A stretch of DNA of 64,000 nucleotides, from NCBI GenBank assembly GCA_036365145.1, contig JAEOAD010002231.1:434001-498000 (forward strand), read 5' to 3'. The notes beneath the pieces were generated by a model. That model was not told where the DNA came from and ran no database searches. It saw only the letters and a program-made list of their open reading frames with translations. The stretch's first letter is position 1. Each line of letters starts with the position of its first letter. The stretch is from Orientallactaga sibirica. Taxonomy: Eukaryota; Chordata; Mammalia; Rodentia; Dipodidae. Made by a program: the position numbers and the translations under genes. This document shows positions 35,576 through 46,289 of the stretch, one piece after another.

Positions 35576-35774
35576 TTTTTTTTTGTTTGTTTGTTTGTTT
35601 GTTTGTTTGTTTGTTTGTTTTGGTTTTGGTTTTTTGAGGTAGGGTTTCACTCCGGCCCAGGCTGATCTGGAATTCACTATGTAGGCTCAGGGTGGCCTCG
35701 AACTCATGGTGATCCTCCTACCTCTGCCTCCCAAGTGCTGGGATTAAAGGCGTGTTCTACCACGCCTGGCTTAA
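35576..35774 (-). mobile_element. B1 SINE with (TTTG)n tail
   Basis: The tail is an expanded TTTG microsatellite at 35584-35622. Then GGTAGGGTTTCACTCCGGCC, GGAATTCACTATGTAGGCTC, GCTGGGATTAAAGGCGTGTT and CTACCACGCCTGGCTT. Close to consensus. Confidence 0.93.
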
Positions 35775-36130
35775 AAGTCAAGTTTTAAAATTTGCTATGA
35801 TTTACTACTTTTGTTCTCATTGGCAGTAATAAAATCCATTACACGATGTATATTTGTCTGAAATAACATTAAATATATGCATCATGCTAAATCATAAATA
35901 CCATATTTTAAAGATAAACAGGAAAAGTCTGTCATTTGTAGAACAACTACAAGAACCAGAAAACATCAATAATTATGCTAAATAGGTTGTTTTGATGAAA
36001 TCACTTTCAATTTTAAAGAATCCTAAATTTTAATTTTTCATGTAACATATACATATTCTGGGGTTCTAGAAAAGATACATGTTCATACTTCTGAGTTTAC
36101 ATCAATTCTAACCAGTAAGTGGACCAGAAG
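35775..36130. other. AT-rich intron sequence
   Basis: Nothing recognised. Confidence 0.3.
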
Positions 36131-36292
36131 TTTAAAGGGGAAGGGCAGGAAGAAGGAGAGAGGGAAGAAGGGTGGGGGGGAGAAAGAGAGAGAGAAAGAA
36201 GGAAAGGGAGGGGAAGGAGGAGGAAGAAGATGAAAAAGAAGAAAAAGAAGAGCAGGAGGAGAAAGAGAGAAAAGGGGAAAGAATGAGAATGC
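36131..36292 (+). repeat. 160-bp polypurine (GA) tract
   Basis: Nearly all A and G on the + strand, with few pyrimidine interruptions; blocks of GGGAGGGGAAGG and AGAAGAAAAAGAAG. Polypurine tracts of this length can form triplex (H-) DNA and slow polymerases. Not adjacent to a SINE tail that would explain it. Confidence 0.85.
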
Positions 36293-36299
36293 AACGTAT

Positions 36300-37440
36300 A
36301 TGTTACATTTTACCAGGTCATAAATCTGGAAAGATCTCTACTGCCAATAGAAAGCTCTGTCTTTGGAAGTTTGGGCCTGAAACTGTCTCTGTGTTTAGTT
36401 CTCATTTTATGGTCTTATTCCAAAGAAGCTTGGCCTGATTTCTGTGCAGGTATCACTTAGCAGGCTGAGGCTGTTGGTCGTAGTACTTTCTGCTCCTTGT
36501 CAGTATTAGATCCCCTGCAGGAGGGAGGAAGTTGCCGAGAACCTGCAGAGTTTGGTATGCTTATCTAACTCAGCCAAAGAGATCAAGACTGTTGACCTCA
36601 AGCGCTCACCACTGAGCTGCCACCTGAGCATCTCAGCATGTTTGTGTCCAGCCCCAAATCTATGGCTGTCGAAGATGGCCTCTCCCATTTAGAGGCTGTG
36701 GCAGGTTGACTTCAGGTTCCTTCATCCTGATAGCAGGCCTCCAGGCTACCTCAGTCATAACCTTCTGACGGGTCTAATAATCGTCCACATTAGAGGAGTG
36801 AAGGTCTCAGCAGATCCCACGATTGCATGCAAGGCTTGTGAGAGCTGTGGTTTGTCCTGCAAGAGCACTGACTGTCTCTCTTCACCAGAGCCTCATGGAT
36901 TAGCCTTTAGATGAGCAGTGCTCTACTCCTCCCCTGCTGCATGGCTCTGAGGCAGTGGCTGTGTGCTATTGCTCCTTTCCCTTTGTTTCTCCATACTATT
37001 TAGCTGCCCAATTCCCCATTTGGGGTTTCCCATGTTCTTTTGTTGTTGTTGTCATCCTGCCCCTTCTCCTTCATGGTGTCATGTGGAGGCAGCTGCTTCT
37101 CCCCCATCTTATCCCAGAAATCTATTTAGTTCATTGTGAAGAGTCCTTAACTTGCTGTGATCTTTTCTCTTAATCTCATTTGACACAAAACCATTTGGGG
37201 ATTTTTAAAAGGTGATGTATAATCAATGCTTTCATTCACAGTCGATTTTCTTTAGAAGCTTTTACAGTTGTTCTGCTTTGACATTCTCATCAGCTTAAAT
37301 AAGAAAGTAACATTCAAATTGTATGGGAATGGCAGGAGATAACCTATTCACCATGGGAGGGGTTATGTATTTTAATGATCCCAAACCTCATATTCTTTTT
37401 AACCACCCTTAAATGTGATTGTAAAAATGTTTTTTTTATT
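36300..37440. other. Unique intron sequence
   Basis: About 1.1 kb, no repeat or gene recognised. Confidence 0.35.
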
Positions 37441-37455
37441 AAAAATTACCCTAAG

Positions 37456-37669
37456 GGGGCTGGAGAAATGGCTTAGCATTTGTCTGCAAAGTCAAATGAC
37501 TCAGGTTTGATTCCCCAGGACCCACATAAACTAGATGTATAAGGTGGTGCGTTAGTATGCAGTTCATTTGCAATGGCTAGAGGCCCCGGCATGCCCATTT
37601 CTCTCTCTCTCTCTCCATATATACATCTTTTTCTTTCTTTCTCTTTCAAATAAATAAATAAAATTTCAT
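37456..37669 (+). mobile_element. B2-like SINE, sense, with target duplication
   Basis: GGGGCTGGAGAAATGGCTTA start, GCAATGGCTAGAGGCCCCGG, and an AAATAAATAAATAAAA tail. AAAAATTACCCTAAG (37441-37455) and AAAAATTACCTTAAG (37670-37684) are the flanking duplication, one mismatch. Confidence 0.93.
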
Positions 37670-37684
37670 AAAAATTACCTTAAG

Positions 37685-37891
37685 AGCATAAGAGATGGTT
37701 CAGTGGTTAAGGCACTTGCCTGCAAAGCCTAACAACCTTGGTTAGATTCCCCAGTACCTATGTAAAGCCAGATGCACAAAGTGGCACATATGTCTGGAGT
37801 TCTTTGAAGTGGCTGGAGACCCTGGTATGTCCATGTTAATTCTTATTCTCTCTCTCTTTCTGCTTAAAAATAAATAAATAAATAAATACCT
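37685..37891 (+). mobile_element. B2-like SINE, sense, adjoining the previous one
   Basis: AGAGATGGTTCAGTGGTTAA, GCCTGCAAAGCCTAACAACC, then TCTCTCTCTTTCTGCTTAAA and (AAAT)n. It starts just after the duplication of the 37456 copy, so two SINEs lie head to tail. Confidence 0.9.
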
Positions 37892-37894
37892 TTA

Positions 37895-38340
37895 AATCTT
37901 AGTGAAACAATGAGACATCCAAAGACTCATGCAACTATAAAACTGAAGTATCTGCCTCCTCTTTTCTATTTAGTGTATCTCTGTGTCCTATTGGGATACA
38001 TAGCTCAGTAAAAACCTGTGCTTGTGCTGTAAGGCTGGTCCTGCCAGCATCCCATTGATTGCTATATTGATGGGTATAGTCTGCCTGGGTCTTCTCCTTT
38101 CCCCAATCAAATACTGGAACATGCTGAAGTATATAATAGACTATGATCTCAAGATCTTCAGTTAATAGAGTAAAAATATTAAGATGTCATAGGATTTATA
38201 AAGCCACAATAAATAATGTTTGTTTATAGTTAAGTATTGTTATTTTTAGAAACATTTTATAACAATTTTTCAGAACAACTTTGACTTTGGTAGTAAAAAT
38301 ACCCATTGTAAATATCCATTTTATAATTGTTTTATTCTTT
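37895..38340. other. Intron end before the 38351 exon
   Basis: AT-rich, no repeat recognised; the last 40 bases give the T-rich acceptor tract. Confidence 0.45.
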
Positions 38341-38350
38341 TCAATTTCAG

Positions 38351-38368
38351 GGTCAGCCTGGTCCTCAA
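38351..38368 (+). CDS. Col25a1: Col25a1 18-nt exon (GQPGPQ)
   Basis: Eighteen nucleotides encode Gly-Gln-Pro-Gly-Pro-Gln, two collagen triplets in phase 0. The acceptor is a T-rich tract ending TTTCAATTTCAG and the donor is GTAAGT. The exon begins on a Gly codon and ends on a complete triplet, as is usual for collagen exons. It continues from the GPP microexon at 1876 and leads into the exon at 62983. The hexapeptide and its neighbours match my memory of the first collagenous domain of collagen XXV alpha 1. Neighbouring introns are 36.5 and 24.6 kb, in keeping with the very large 5' introns of this gene. An 18-nt exon alone would be weak evidence; the ordered match with three other exons makes it strong. 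Confidence 0.9.
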
Positions 38369-38419
38369 GTAAGTGGTCTTTTTTCTGTCAAATTAAGCCC
38401 AATTTAGGATTTTCCTAGT

Positions 38420-39020
38420 GTGGAGGCTTTGTTTTTCTACTTACTTTCCAATCCCTTTCAAATTCTAGAAGAAAGCTATGGACTGGTAATCATGATACCA
38501 CATAGTAGACCAAATATTTCCCATCAACAGAGCCTCAGGGCCTCTTCAGGGTTGAGTGAGCCACATCAGCTGTTGGGCCAGATGGTAAGTCTAACAGTGG
38601 CCCATCATATAAAGCAGAACTCTTAACTGATCTGAACCAGTGCCCCACGACTTCAGTGTGAGACAGAATGACTTAGTTAATGTTGGATAGGGACTGGTTT
38701 GCATTAAGTACTGATTAATCATGTACTAATGTTGGTTGTAAATCCACCCAGACTCATTATTTAGGCTGTGATCCTACTACCTTCTTTTGATTCAGTGTAG
38801 ACAGATATCGACTTTGTTCTCCATTTTCAATATAAACCAACTGCTGCAAGCATGATTTATAATTAGGCATGAATGCAGCCGACAGAAAATCTTTGAGCCC
38901 TAAATCATACAGAGGAAAAAGAGCACATTTCAGGGTGAGGAAGAATGTGCACAAAAATGGAAGTACAAAAGGAGAGGCAAGTTCTCACAAATAGTGTAAC
39001 AACTCAAACTCGAAAGACTC
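38420..39020. other. Unique intron sequence after the 38351 exon
   Basis: No repeat recognised; 38420-38626 is open in one frame but out of context with the collagen frame. Confidence 0.35.
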
Positions 39021-39022
39021 AG

Positions 39023-39268
39023 GGGCTGGAGAGAGGGGTTAGTGGTTAAGGTGCTTGCTTGTGAAGCCTAAGTTCTCTGTTCAAATCACCAGGTCCCACG
39101 TAGCCAGATGCATAGTGATGACAGCGTGCAATGTTGCACATGTGCACAATGGGGCACACGGTCTGGAGTTCGTTCACAGCCGCTAAGGTCCTGGCACACC
39201 CATTCTCTCTCCCCTACCCCTCTCTCACTCAAAACAAAACAGCACAAAAAGCAAAAACAGAAACAAAA
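39023..39268 (+). mobile_element. B2-like SINE, sense
   Basis: AGGGGCTGGAGAGAGGGGTT start, GTCTGGAGTTCGTTCACAGC, CTCTCTCCCCTACC and a mixed A-rich tail (39236-39268). Confidence 0.9.
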
Positions 39269-39269
39269 A

Positions 39270-39795
39270 TCCTCAGTGCTACCTGCAGCCAGTGAGCTGC
39301 TTTTGTGCTTTTGAGAGGAATCATAGTTTGTAAGGATTTGCCTGCAACACTCTTCCCCTGATCTAATGACAGCTACTTCTGTCCTGGAATTGTTTCATAA
39401 TAAACCATCTCCATGATAGCTTTATACTTAATATCATGAATTATTTATGTGTTAAATTGCAAACTCAACCACAGGACATTATTTATAGCTGTTCTGAGCT
39501 CTGTGGATAAGGCTATCTAATGATACAAACAAGAAATCCTATATACTTAGGTAGATCAGTTCTTTTCTTAGTAAGCTCATAAGAAAAAGTTTGACCATTA
39601 ATTAATTTATGTTGACATTCAAGAATACTCTCGTTACCTGTAACTTTCTTCCTATATCTCAAATTGGTTCAAGTTAATTATTAGAATATATTCCCAGAAG
39701 AAAGTTATGTCTTCTCTGCATTTGGAGTAGCTATAGTGGGACAAGATAAAGCATAGAGAGCCTTGTTTATTTTATTGAGCTGACAACAGCCCTGG
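39270..39795. other. Unique intron sequence
   Basis: Nothing recognised. Confidence 0.3.

Positions 39796-39797
<2 letters not shown>

Positions 39798-39831
<34 letters not shown>
39798..39831. repeat. (GT)n microsatellite
   Basis: Pure GT dinucleotide run of about 34 nt. Confidence 0.98.
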
Positions 39832-39833
<2 letters not shown>

Positions 39834-39834
39834 A

Positions 39835-40660
39835 AGTTACTCACCTGGTGACACAGTAGTACTAGTCTGTCTCCAACACTTGAAGACCTGTAGCACTCTC
39901 AGCCCATAAGGCACATACTGTGAATAAGCAAGTGATAAACATTTAAATCCGAGTGCATGTTATTTAAATTTGTTCTTAAGGTTTGGACAGATTATAATTA
40001 TTATCTTGTTAGACGTGTGCAAATATGTCCAGGAGCAATTTCTTTGCATAGATCAACATTCCACATTATTTATTTACAAAATTACATGGCATAGAAGTCA
40101 ATTCCTTAGAATGAAAACTTCAATTTTATTTGTGTCACTCATTATTTTATAAGGCTTTTCAGATCATATGATTTTATTCTGAAGGCTGATAGTAAAAAGG
40201 GAAGCTGTTTTTCAGTCCTCATTCTCTTCCTGAAACTGAAGATAGTGTAGGTGAACTTGATCTGCTGTGAAGACCTGAACCTGAGGGCAACGAACCCTGT
40301 CACAATCATAGTATGAACTGATAAATGTGGACCTGAAGGAAGACAGGAAGTATTCAAACTCTTTTCAGTGAACAAAACTGGTTCCTTGAAAGAGCTGTGA
40401 AATGGTGAAAGGATACTGGAAGAAACAGAAAAGCAGTACTTACCCCTGTGGCAAAGATGGAAAAGAGACAGGGCCTGAGTAGACATGATGCTGTTGCCAG
40501 TCCATGAGCACAAGGGAAAGATATATCATGGGAGTGTGGATTGAAAGAAGTGACAGCCGAGGGCATGTAAGAGCAGAAAGGAGAGGAGCTTAGGACAAAG
40601 ATCTGTGAGTATTCATTTTTCAAATGTGAGCTGAGAACTGAAATGAGGCAACTTTGACAT
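39835..40660. other. Unique intron sequence
   Basis: 40142-40623 is open over two antisense frames of 89 and 123 codons, overlapping, with no recognisable domain. Probably chance. Confidence 0.3.
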
Positions 40661-40662
40661 TT

Positions 40663-40765
40663 GTTCCTTCATTCATGTTAATTCACTTAAATCACTTAAT
40701 AAATGTTTATTTGGCAAATACTATGCATCACACATAAGGCTGAAAGATTGTGGTAAGCAAGGCTC
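40663..40765 (-). mobile_element. L2 or MIR end fragment
   Basis: TTCCTTCATTCATG, AATAAATGTTTATTTGGCAA and ATACTATGCATCACAC resemble the antisense 3' end of L2/MIR. Confidence 0.5.
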
Positions 40766-40974
40766 AGTATTTGGTTTTGTGATAGTTCCCTGTTGTTTTA
40801 CTTTAATTTTTAAAGGTCTAAATTATTTTATAATATTCAATTGATAATGTTAAATATATTCAAGATACACAACTTGATTTCATATACATATATAATTATT
40901 ATGACAAATAAATTAATACATCCATCTCTACCTGAACTGTACAATAATATAACCTCAGAACTTATTTATTATTT

Positions 40975-41290
40975 CTGTGGCATGTGTGTGTATGTGCATG
41001 CATTCCATAATGTACATGTGAAAGTCATAACACAATGTCAAGGTATCACTCTTCACCTTTTATTCTTTTTTGATACAGGGCCTCTCTTGTTGTTTGTTGC
41101 TGGGAAGGGCAGATTAGCTGGCCTGTGAGCTTTAAGAGTCTCCTGACTCCACCTCTCATTCCCATAAGTGCATTAGAATTACACATGTACCACTTTGCAT
41201 GTGGCTTTGTGTGGGTGCTGAGAATCCAGACTCCAGTCAGCAGGCTTGCAGAGCAAGTGTCTTTAACCACTGAGCCATTTAGTCCCTTGC
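40975..41290 (-). mobile_element. GT-headed long SINE-like element
   Basis: GTGTGTGTATGTGCATGCAT, TACATGTGAAAGTCATAACA, TTTTGATACAGGGCCTCTCT, right end ACCACTGAGCCATTTAGTCC. Confidence 0.7.
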
Positions 41291-41976
41291 TCATCTGTTA
41301 TGACTGAAAGTTTTTACCTTCCTGCCAGCAGCTTCCCATTTGTGTCACCCACCCACCCGTTCTATTCTTCTACAAGTTCAACTGTTGTACATTCACTAAA
41401 ATTTATCAGAATAATATTTATCTTTCTGTGTTTGCTTATTTAACTTAGCACAATGCCCTGCAGAATAATCTATATTCTTACAAATGGTAAGATTATTTTC
41501 TTTTTCATAACTAATAATACTCCAATATATTATGTACCTCACTGTGTGATTCATCCATCAGTAGAAAGATTGATTCCATATTGACTATTGTGAATAGATT
41601 CTACATGTATGTGTTCACAAAGTATTTCTCTCTGTGCCTGCCTTATCCTCTAGGTCCATCCATGTTGCTGCATGGCTGAGGCCACTGTGTGTGTGTGTAC
41701 CACATTTTCTTTATTAATCCATTGATGGACATTTAGGTTGATCTCATAACTTAAATTCTGTAATAAACTTGGGAGTGCAGATATCTATTCAGCACACCAA
41801 ATTTATTTCATTTGGATATATACAAGTGGGATTGCTGGGCCATGTGGTAATTCCGTTTTTAATTTTTTGAGGGATCTATATATGATTTTCTGTAATAACC
41901 ATATTGTTTTACATTGCAAACAACAGGGTATAAGGGGCTTCCTCTTCTCCACACCCTCACCTCCATATATCTTGCC

Positions 41977-41980
<4 letters not shown>

Positions 41981-42014
<34 letters not shown>

Positions 42015-42253
42015 TTGAGAGAGAGAGAAAGAAAGAGGCAGAGAGAAAGAGAGGGAGGAAGAGAGAGAATGGGCACACCAGGACCTTCAGTTTGCTATGA
42101 AGGAACTCCAGATGTGTGCACCCCCTTGTGGTGCATGTGTGACATTGCACACTTGTGTCACTGTGTCTGGCTACGTGGGACCTGGAGATTTGAACATGAG
42201 TTCTTAGGCTTCTCTGGCAAGTGCCTTAATCACTAAGCCATCTCTCCAGCCCA
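41981..42253 (-). mobile_element. B2-like SINE nested in L1
   Basis: The tail has become (ATT)n at 41979-42009. GAGAGAGAGAAAGAAAGAGG, CACCCCCTTGTGGTGCATGT and right end CTAAGCCATCTCTCCAGCCC. Flanked by CTTGCCTATT (41971) and CTTGACTTTT (42254). Confidence 0.92.
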
Positions 42254-42260
42254 CTTGACT

Positions 42261-42547
42261 TTTTTTTAACTTTTTTTTTAATTTTTATTTTTTGGAGAGA
42301 CACACAGAGAGAGAGAGTGAGAGAGGGGAGGAAGACAGAGATGGGCACACCAGCAGTGTCTCAGCTGCTGTGAATGAAATCCAGATGCGTGCACCCCCTT
42401 GTGGTCAAGTGCAGCATTGTGCCCTTGCGTCACTTTGCATCTGGCTGAACGTGGGACCTGGAAATTGGAACCACTGGAGAGTGGAACCAGTGTTCTTAGG
42501 CTTAGGAGGCAGGCACCTTAACCCCTAAGCCATCTCTCCAACCCCCA
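42261..42547 (-). mobile_element. B2-like SINE, second form, nested beside the previous one
   Basis: T-rich tail, GA run, ACCAGCAGTGTCTCAGCTGC, CACCCCCTTGTGGTCAAGTG and CTAAGCCATCTCTCCAACCC. Flanked by CTTGACTTTT (42254) and CTTGCCTTTT (42548), so it used the same target as its neighbour. Confidence 0.92.
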
Positions 42548-43079
42548 CTTGCCTTTTTAATAACAGCCATTCTAGCTAGCGGTTGGAGGTGATATCTCAC
42601 TGGTTTCCATTTGCATTTTCCTGAGTGTTCATAATTCCAAATACTTTTTCCATGTATCTGTTGACCATTCACATGTCTTCTTTGGAAAAAATGGTGAATA
42701 AAGTGTGGAAGATGTTAAATCTCCCAACACACCACTTCTGAGAATAACCTTATCCTACCTGAAAATCCTGCCCTGTTTCTGTACTTCTAGGTGATCTCCA
42801 GTGCATTCTGGACCTCAAGCATGTGGCATTTAAGAAGTCTTAGGCCATCTTGCAGGGCACTTGGGATTAACACCTTGCTCTAAGTATGATACTTGTGTGC
42901 TAGGTCTTACTTTGAACACTGAGTTTCTGTTTAGATCTTAGCTCACCTGTTCTGGTTCATTTTCTGGATTCCCATAACACTTTATCTGTGTAGCTTTTTA
43001 TATTACTTTATGTTTACAGAAGAGGAGCATAGTCCTCATCAGATTGCTTGTAAGGTAAAGGATGGCTTTCCCACTTTTG

Positions 43080-43255
43080 GGCTTTGCCATCTTGACTAAA
43101 TTACTCCATCACTCTAAATTGCATTTTCCCCCATCTTTAAGGCAAACATGATAATGCCTTATCTTAACATACAGTATGAAGATTAAAATAAGGAGTATGT
43201 TTAAAATGTATTGTGTGGTGCCTGGTACATAGTGAGCACTCAATAAATATGAATT
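43080..43255 (+). mobile_element. MIR/L2-like fragment
   Basis: TTTTCCCCCATCTTTAAGGC, then GTGCCTGGTACATAGTGAGC and ACTCAATAAATATG, the usual 3' phrase of these families. Confidence 0.65.
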
Positions 43256-43259
43256 CTCT

Positions 43260-43960
43260 CTCTCACAGTTATCGCTAAACATCTTTTCTGTCTTTCTTAA
43301 CAGCCCTATTTTCTTAAAGTGGACCATCTATGGCTTCATATTTATTATACAACACAGCATGTAACCTTTTTTCTAGGACACAGCAGTTCAACAAATATTA
43401 TCAAGTGACAAGTGGTGGATGTAAGAGCAGGAGAAGAAAGCAGAGACAGAGAGAAATGCATGTGAATTCCCTAAGCCTAAAGCCCTTACATAGTGACACT
43501 ACGTGTCACAAATAATGCCATGTAAAACAAGTCTTTGGGGTTCCTAGAAGCTGAGATTTTACTGAACAGTCGTCAGTGTCAGGGTCTCATTTCCACTCAG
43601 TTTGGAAATATGAACACCTGTGTTTCCTGTGGTTATAGCAGTTTACTCACACTGATATTTAATCTTTGATGCTATTGAAGATAGTATTCAGGCAGTCACA
43701 TACTTATGATATCTTAGTTTACTTTTGCATTAATTTATTTTTTGAGTTCAAGCAGTCAGACTTTGATTTTCACAATCAAAATCATTATTATTCAAAGGTA
43801 GTATATTGCCTAAACATCAATGTTTTTGCATGAATAAATATTTTAACACAAATTACATAAACAAGTTATTTTGGGGAAAATGGTTCTCAGTATTCTATCT
43901 TGCTCTCTTTACAAAAATTAATAGATCTTTTCTTTGGCTCAAATAATCCCCCTGTATCTT
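43260..43960. other. Unique intron sequence
   Basis: Nothing recognised. Confidence 0.3.
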
Positions 43961-43963
43961 TTA

Positions 43964-44170
43964 AATTTTATTTTTATTTATTTATTTATTTGAGACAGAG
44001 AGAGGGAGAGAGAATGGACATGCCAGGACCTCTAGCCACTGCAAATGAACTCCAGATGCATGCGCCATCATGTGCATCTGCCTTACATGGGATCTGGAGA
44101 ATTGAACCTGGGTTCTTAGGCTTTGCAGGCAAGGCATGTACCTTAACCACTAAACCATCTCTCCAGCCCC
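43964..44170 (-). mobile_element. B2-like SINE, first form
   Basis: TTTATTTATTTATTTATTTG tail, GGACCTCTAGCCACTGCAAA, right end CTAAACCATCTCTCCAGCCC. Imperfect flanking CCCCCTGTATCTTTT and CCCCCATATCTTTA. Confidence 0.9.
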
Positions 44171-44171
44171 T

Positions 44172-45425
44172 CCCCCCATATCTTTAATACATCATGGAAT
44201 GATGGGCCCACTGTATTAAGTGTAGGGTACTCTGTCCATACTAAGGCCATAGTTTTACATAAAGTTCTTGGCATTTCAAAGCCCTCTTCATAAGTCTTCA
44301 TTGGAGTTGCATGTGAACATAAAGTAGCTGTAATGCCCTTAGGAATTTCAAGCACTAAAGTGGCGTGCATGTTGTAATTCTGTATCACCCAGTGAGGGAA
44401 AAAAAATGTAAGGGAAAACCACAGGCAAATTCCATCAGACAACTGTGCTTGGAGGCAGGCAGCTTCCATTTGTGTTTTCAGATACACTTGAAGTTGAAGA
44501 TGCCACTGTCCCTTTTGTCCCCAAGCCCCCCCCCTTTTTATTGCATCTTTCTTTGTTCTGTTGTTGTCAGTGCCATTTTATAATGTTATAGTAAAATTTA
44601 CAAAACTCAAGCTGTGTATGCCTTGTAAGGAATTCTTCCTGGTTAAAATATTATATTTGAGGAGCAGTATTTAGCTTTCTATTCATGTGTTTTAAATTAT
44701 ATACTAAGCCCCTTCTAACCTAACACTTTAGCAATTCCCATATTTCATGTTAGTGTTCCAGCCTAGCCAGATTCACATTGTCTGATTTGGGGGCAGAGGG
44801 AGGGCACATACATTCTCTAAGCAATGTAAAGCATGTGCATGCATGTGCATGATGTGTGTGTGAGTGTGCACATCCATGCACACTCACTGTGCTATAAAAC
44901 CAGTAATGTATTCTCATCTGAATAACTCATTCTCACTTGCAAAGTATATTTTATGTGGTGATTACATAACAAAGAGAATGATAATGCAAGTCTTAATGCT
45001 GTTGGGTTCTTGGTATGTAATTAAGTAGCATTGGAATTGTGATACAAAAGACCCACTGTGCTCAAATGGAATATATTATTGAGAATGCATAGTATAACAG
45101 CTTCCTTATTTATTTTTATTCATATTTCTTTATTTTACATTCTCATTTGTGTATTTGAACAGTGTATCATCTCAATGTTTAATTTTCATTTAGAATTCTT
45201 TCCCAGTAACATTAATTGAAGAGCTTCTACTGCCAAAGTTATGTATATTTTCTAAAAATATATTAGTCTTAATTCTGTCCAAACTAAGGTGAATGGCACG
45301 TAGCATTTCATGAAAAGTTAATCCTATATTGCTTTGCACTTGAGGAAACTGTTATTCCCAGAGTCACTCATTTTGTACTTTCAATTTATTTATACAATAT
45401 TAATACATAGAAAATTCTTAATTCT
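44172..45425. other. Unique intron sequence
   Basis: Short GTGCATG/GTGTG run at 44832-44885. No other repeat or gene recognised. Confidence 0.3.
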
Positions 45426-45435
45426 GTGGGACTTT

Positions 45436-45517
45436 TTTCTCCAGTGCTGGGGATTGAAACTAGAGCTTTGCATATGATAGACAAATGCTCTTCACCAAGC
45501 TATACCCCTACCTCCCC
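45436..45517 (-). mobile_element. ID-like SINE fragment
   Basis: CCAGTGCTGGGGATTGAAAC, TTTGCATATGATAGACAAAT, then a right end CAAGCTATACCCCTACC. Confidence 0.75.
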
Positions 45518-45599
45518 AGTAAATTTTTATTGAATACATATATATTTATTTGCTACTTCATATTTAATGGTAATTGTATGTGCACTTGATAATGAACCT

Positions 45600-46052
45600 A
45601 CTGAAACATGAGCTTTCAGCAGCCTGGTTTTCGTTTGCAAGTGCATCCATGCATGTGTGTTGGGGGGTAATGTGGTGTGTGTGTGGTATATGCACTTGAT
45701 GTGCCTATGATATTTCCATGCACTTGGCTGTAGCTGGGAACTGTCACCTGCAATGGCTGCAGTGGAACCGTAGAACAACAGGTATCCCACTCCTTTGCTC
45801 TTCTGCCTGTTCTTATTTAAGCCAAGTCTGCTACTAATTCTACAGCTTGCTTTTTTTTTTTTTTTTTCATGAGTTTCACGAATTCTCCAGTCTCTGCTCT
45901 CATTCAAGATTGGGGTTACAGACATGCATGGCCATGCCCAGCTATTTATGTGGGTCCTGGGGATAGAACTCAAACAGTCTGTCGGGCTTTCTCAGGCCCT
46001 CATGCATGCACAAGAAATGCTCTTAACCACTGAGACATCTCTCTTGTCCACA
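45600..46052 (-). mobile_element. GT-headed long SINE-like element, extended
   Basis: CATGCATGTGTGTTGGGGGG head, poly-T (45850-45867), GGGGTTACAGACATGCATGG, right end TTAACCACTGAGACATCTCT. The length, about 450 bp, exceeds the other copies and may hide an insert. Confidence 0.6.
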
Positions 46053-46109
46053 TAGCCTCTTTTTAAGACAGCTCATACAACATATTGTGTAGACATGATG
46101 GTTTGTTTG

Positions 46110-46285
46110 CTGGGTGCTGGTGGCAGATAGTTGGGTTTACACTTTGCTTTACTATTTAGAAGCTGTATGACTTTGGGCAACTTATCTAACTCTTCACTTT
46201 TCAATGGAAAATGAAGGTGATTGATTTGATTTAATTCATAACTTAATAAAGCACTCTACGCAGTCTATGGCACCATTAGGTGTTG
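46110..46285 (+). mobile_element. MIR-like fragment
   Basis: AGCTGTATGACTTTGGGCAA, CTTATCTAACTCTTCACTTT and GGAAAATGAAGGTGA give the MIR core in order. Confidence 0.7.
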
Positions 46286-46289
46286 TGAT

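Larger units (their letters stand above)
1884..38350 (+). other. Col25a1: Col25a1 intron, 36.5 kb
   Basis: This is the intron between the GPP microexon and the GQPGPQ exon, with GT and AG ends (GTAAGT; TTTCAG). No missing residues are expected between the two exons from the protein, and I see no further Gly-X-Y exon with splice sites inside. It carries L1 fragments, a U6 retrocopy, many SINEs and long unique stretches. Confidence 0.82.
41325..42692 (-). mobile_element. Old L1 fragment split by two SINEs
   Basis: Antisense ORF2 3' part and following sequence: GGACATTTAGGTTGATCTCA, GTGGGATTGCTGGGCCATGT, then after the SINEs GTGATATCTCACTGGTTTCC and TTTGCATTTTCCTGAGTG. Interrupted by inserts at 41981-42253 and 42261-42547. 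Frames broken; an ancient copy. Confidence 0.85.

Noticed and set aside
35258..35665. 135-codon plus frame
   Set aside because: Phe-rich because it reads through CTTTT and TTTG simple repeats and into a B1.
39798..39831. GT repeat as a regulatory (Z-DNA) element
   Set aside because: A common microsatellite; nothing beyond alternating GT supports function.
45527..45973. 148-codon minus frame, the longest here
   Set aside because: It lies in a GT-headed SINE-like element including the poly-T and CA-rich parts (Lys and His-Thr runs), so it is repeat-derived.
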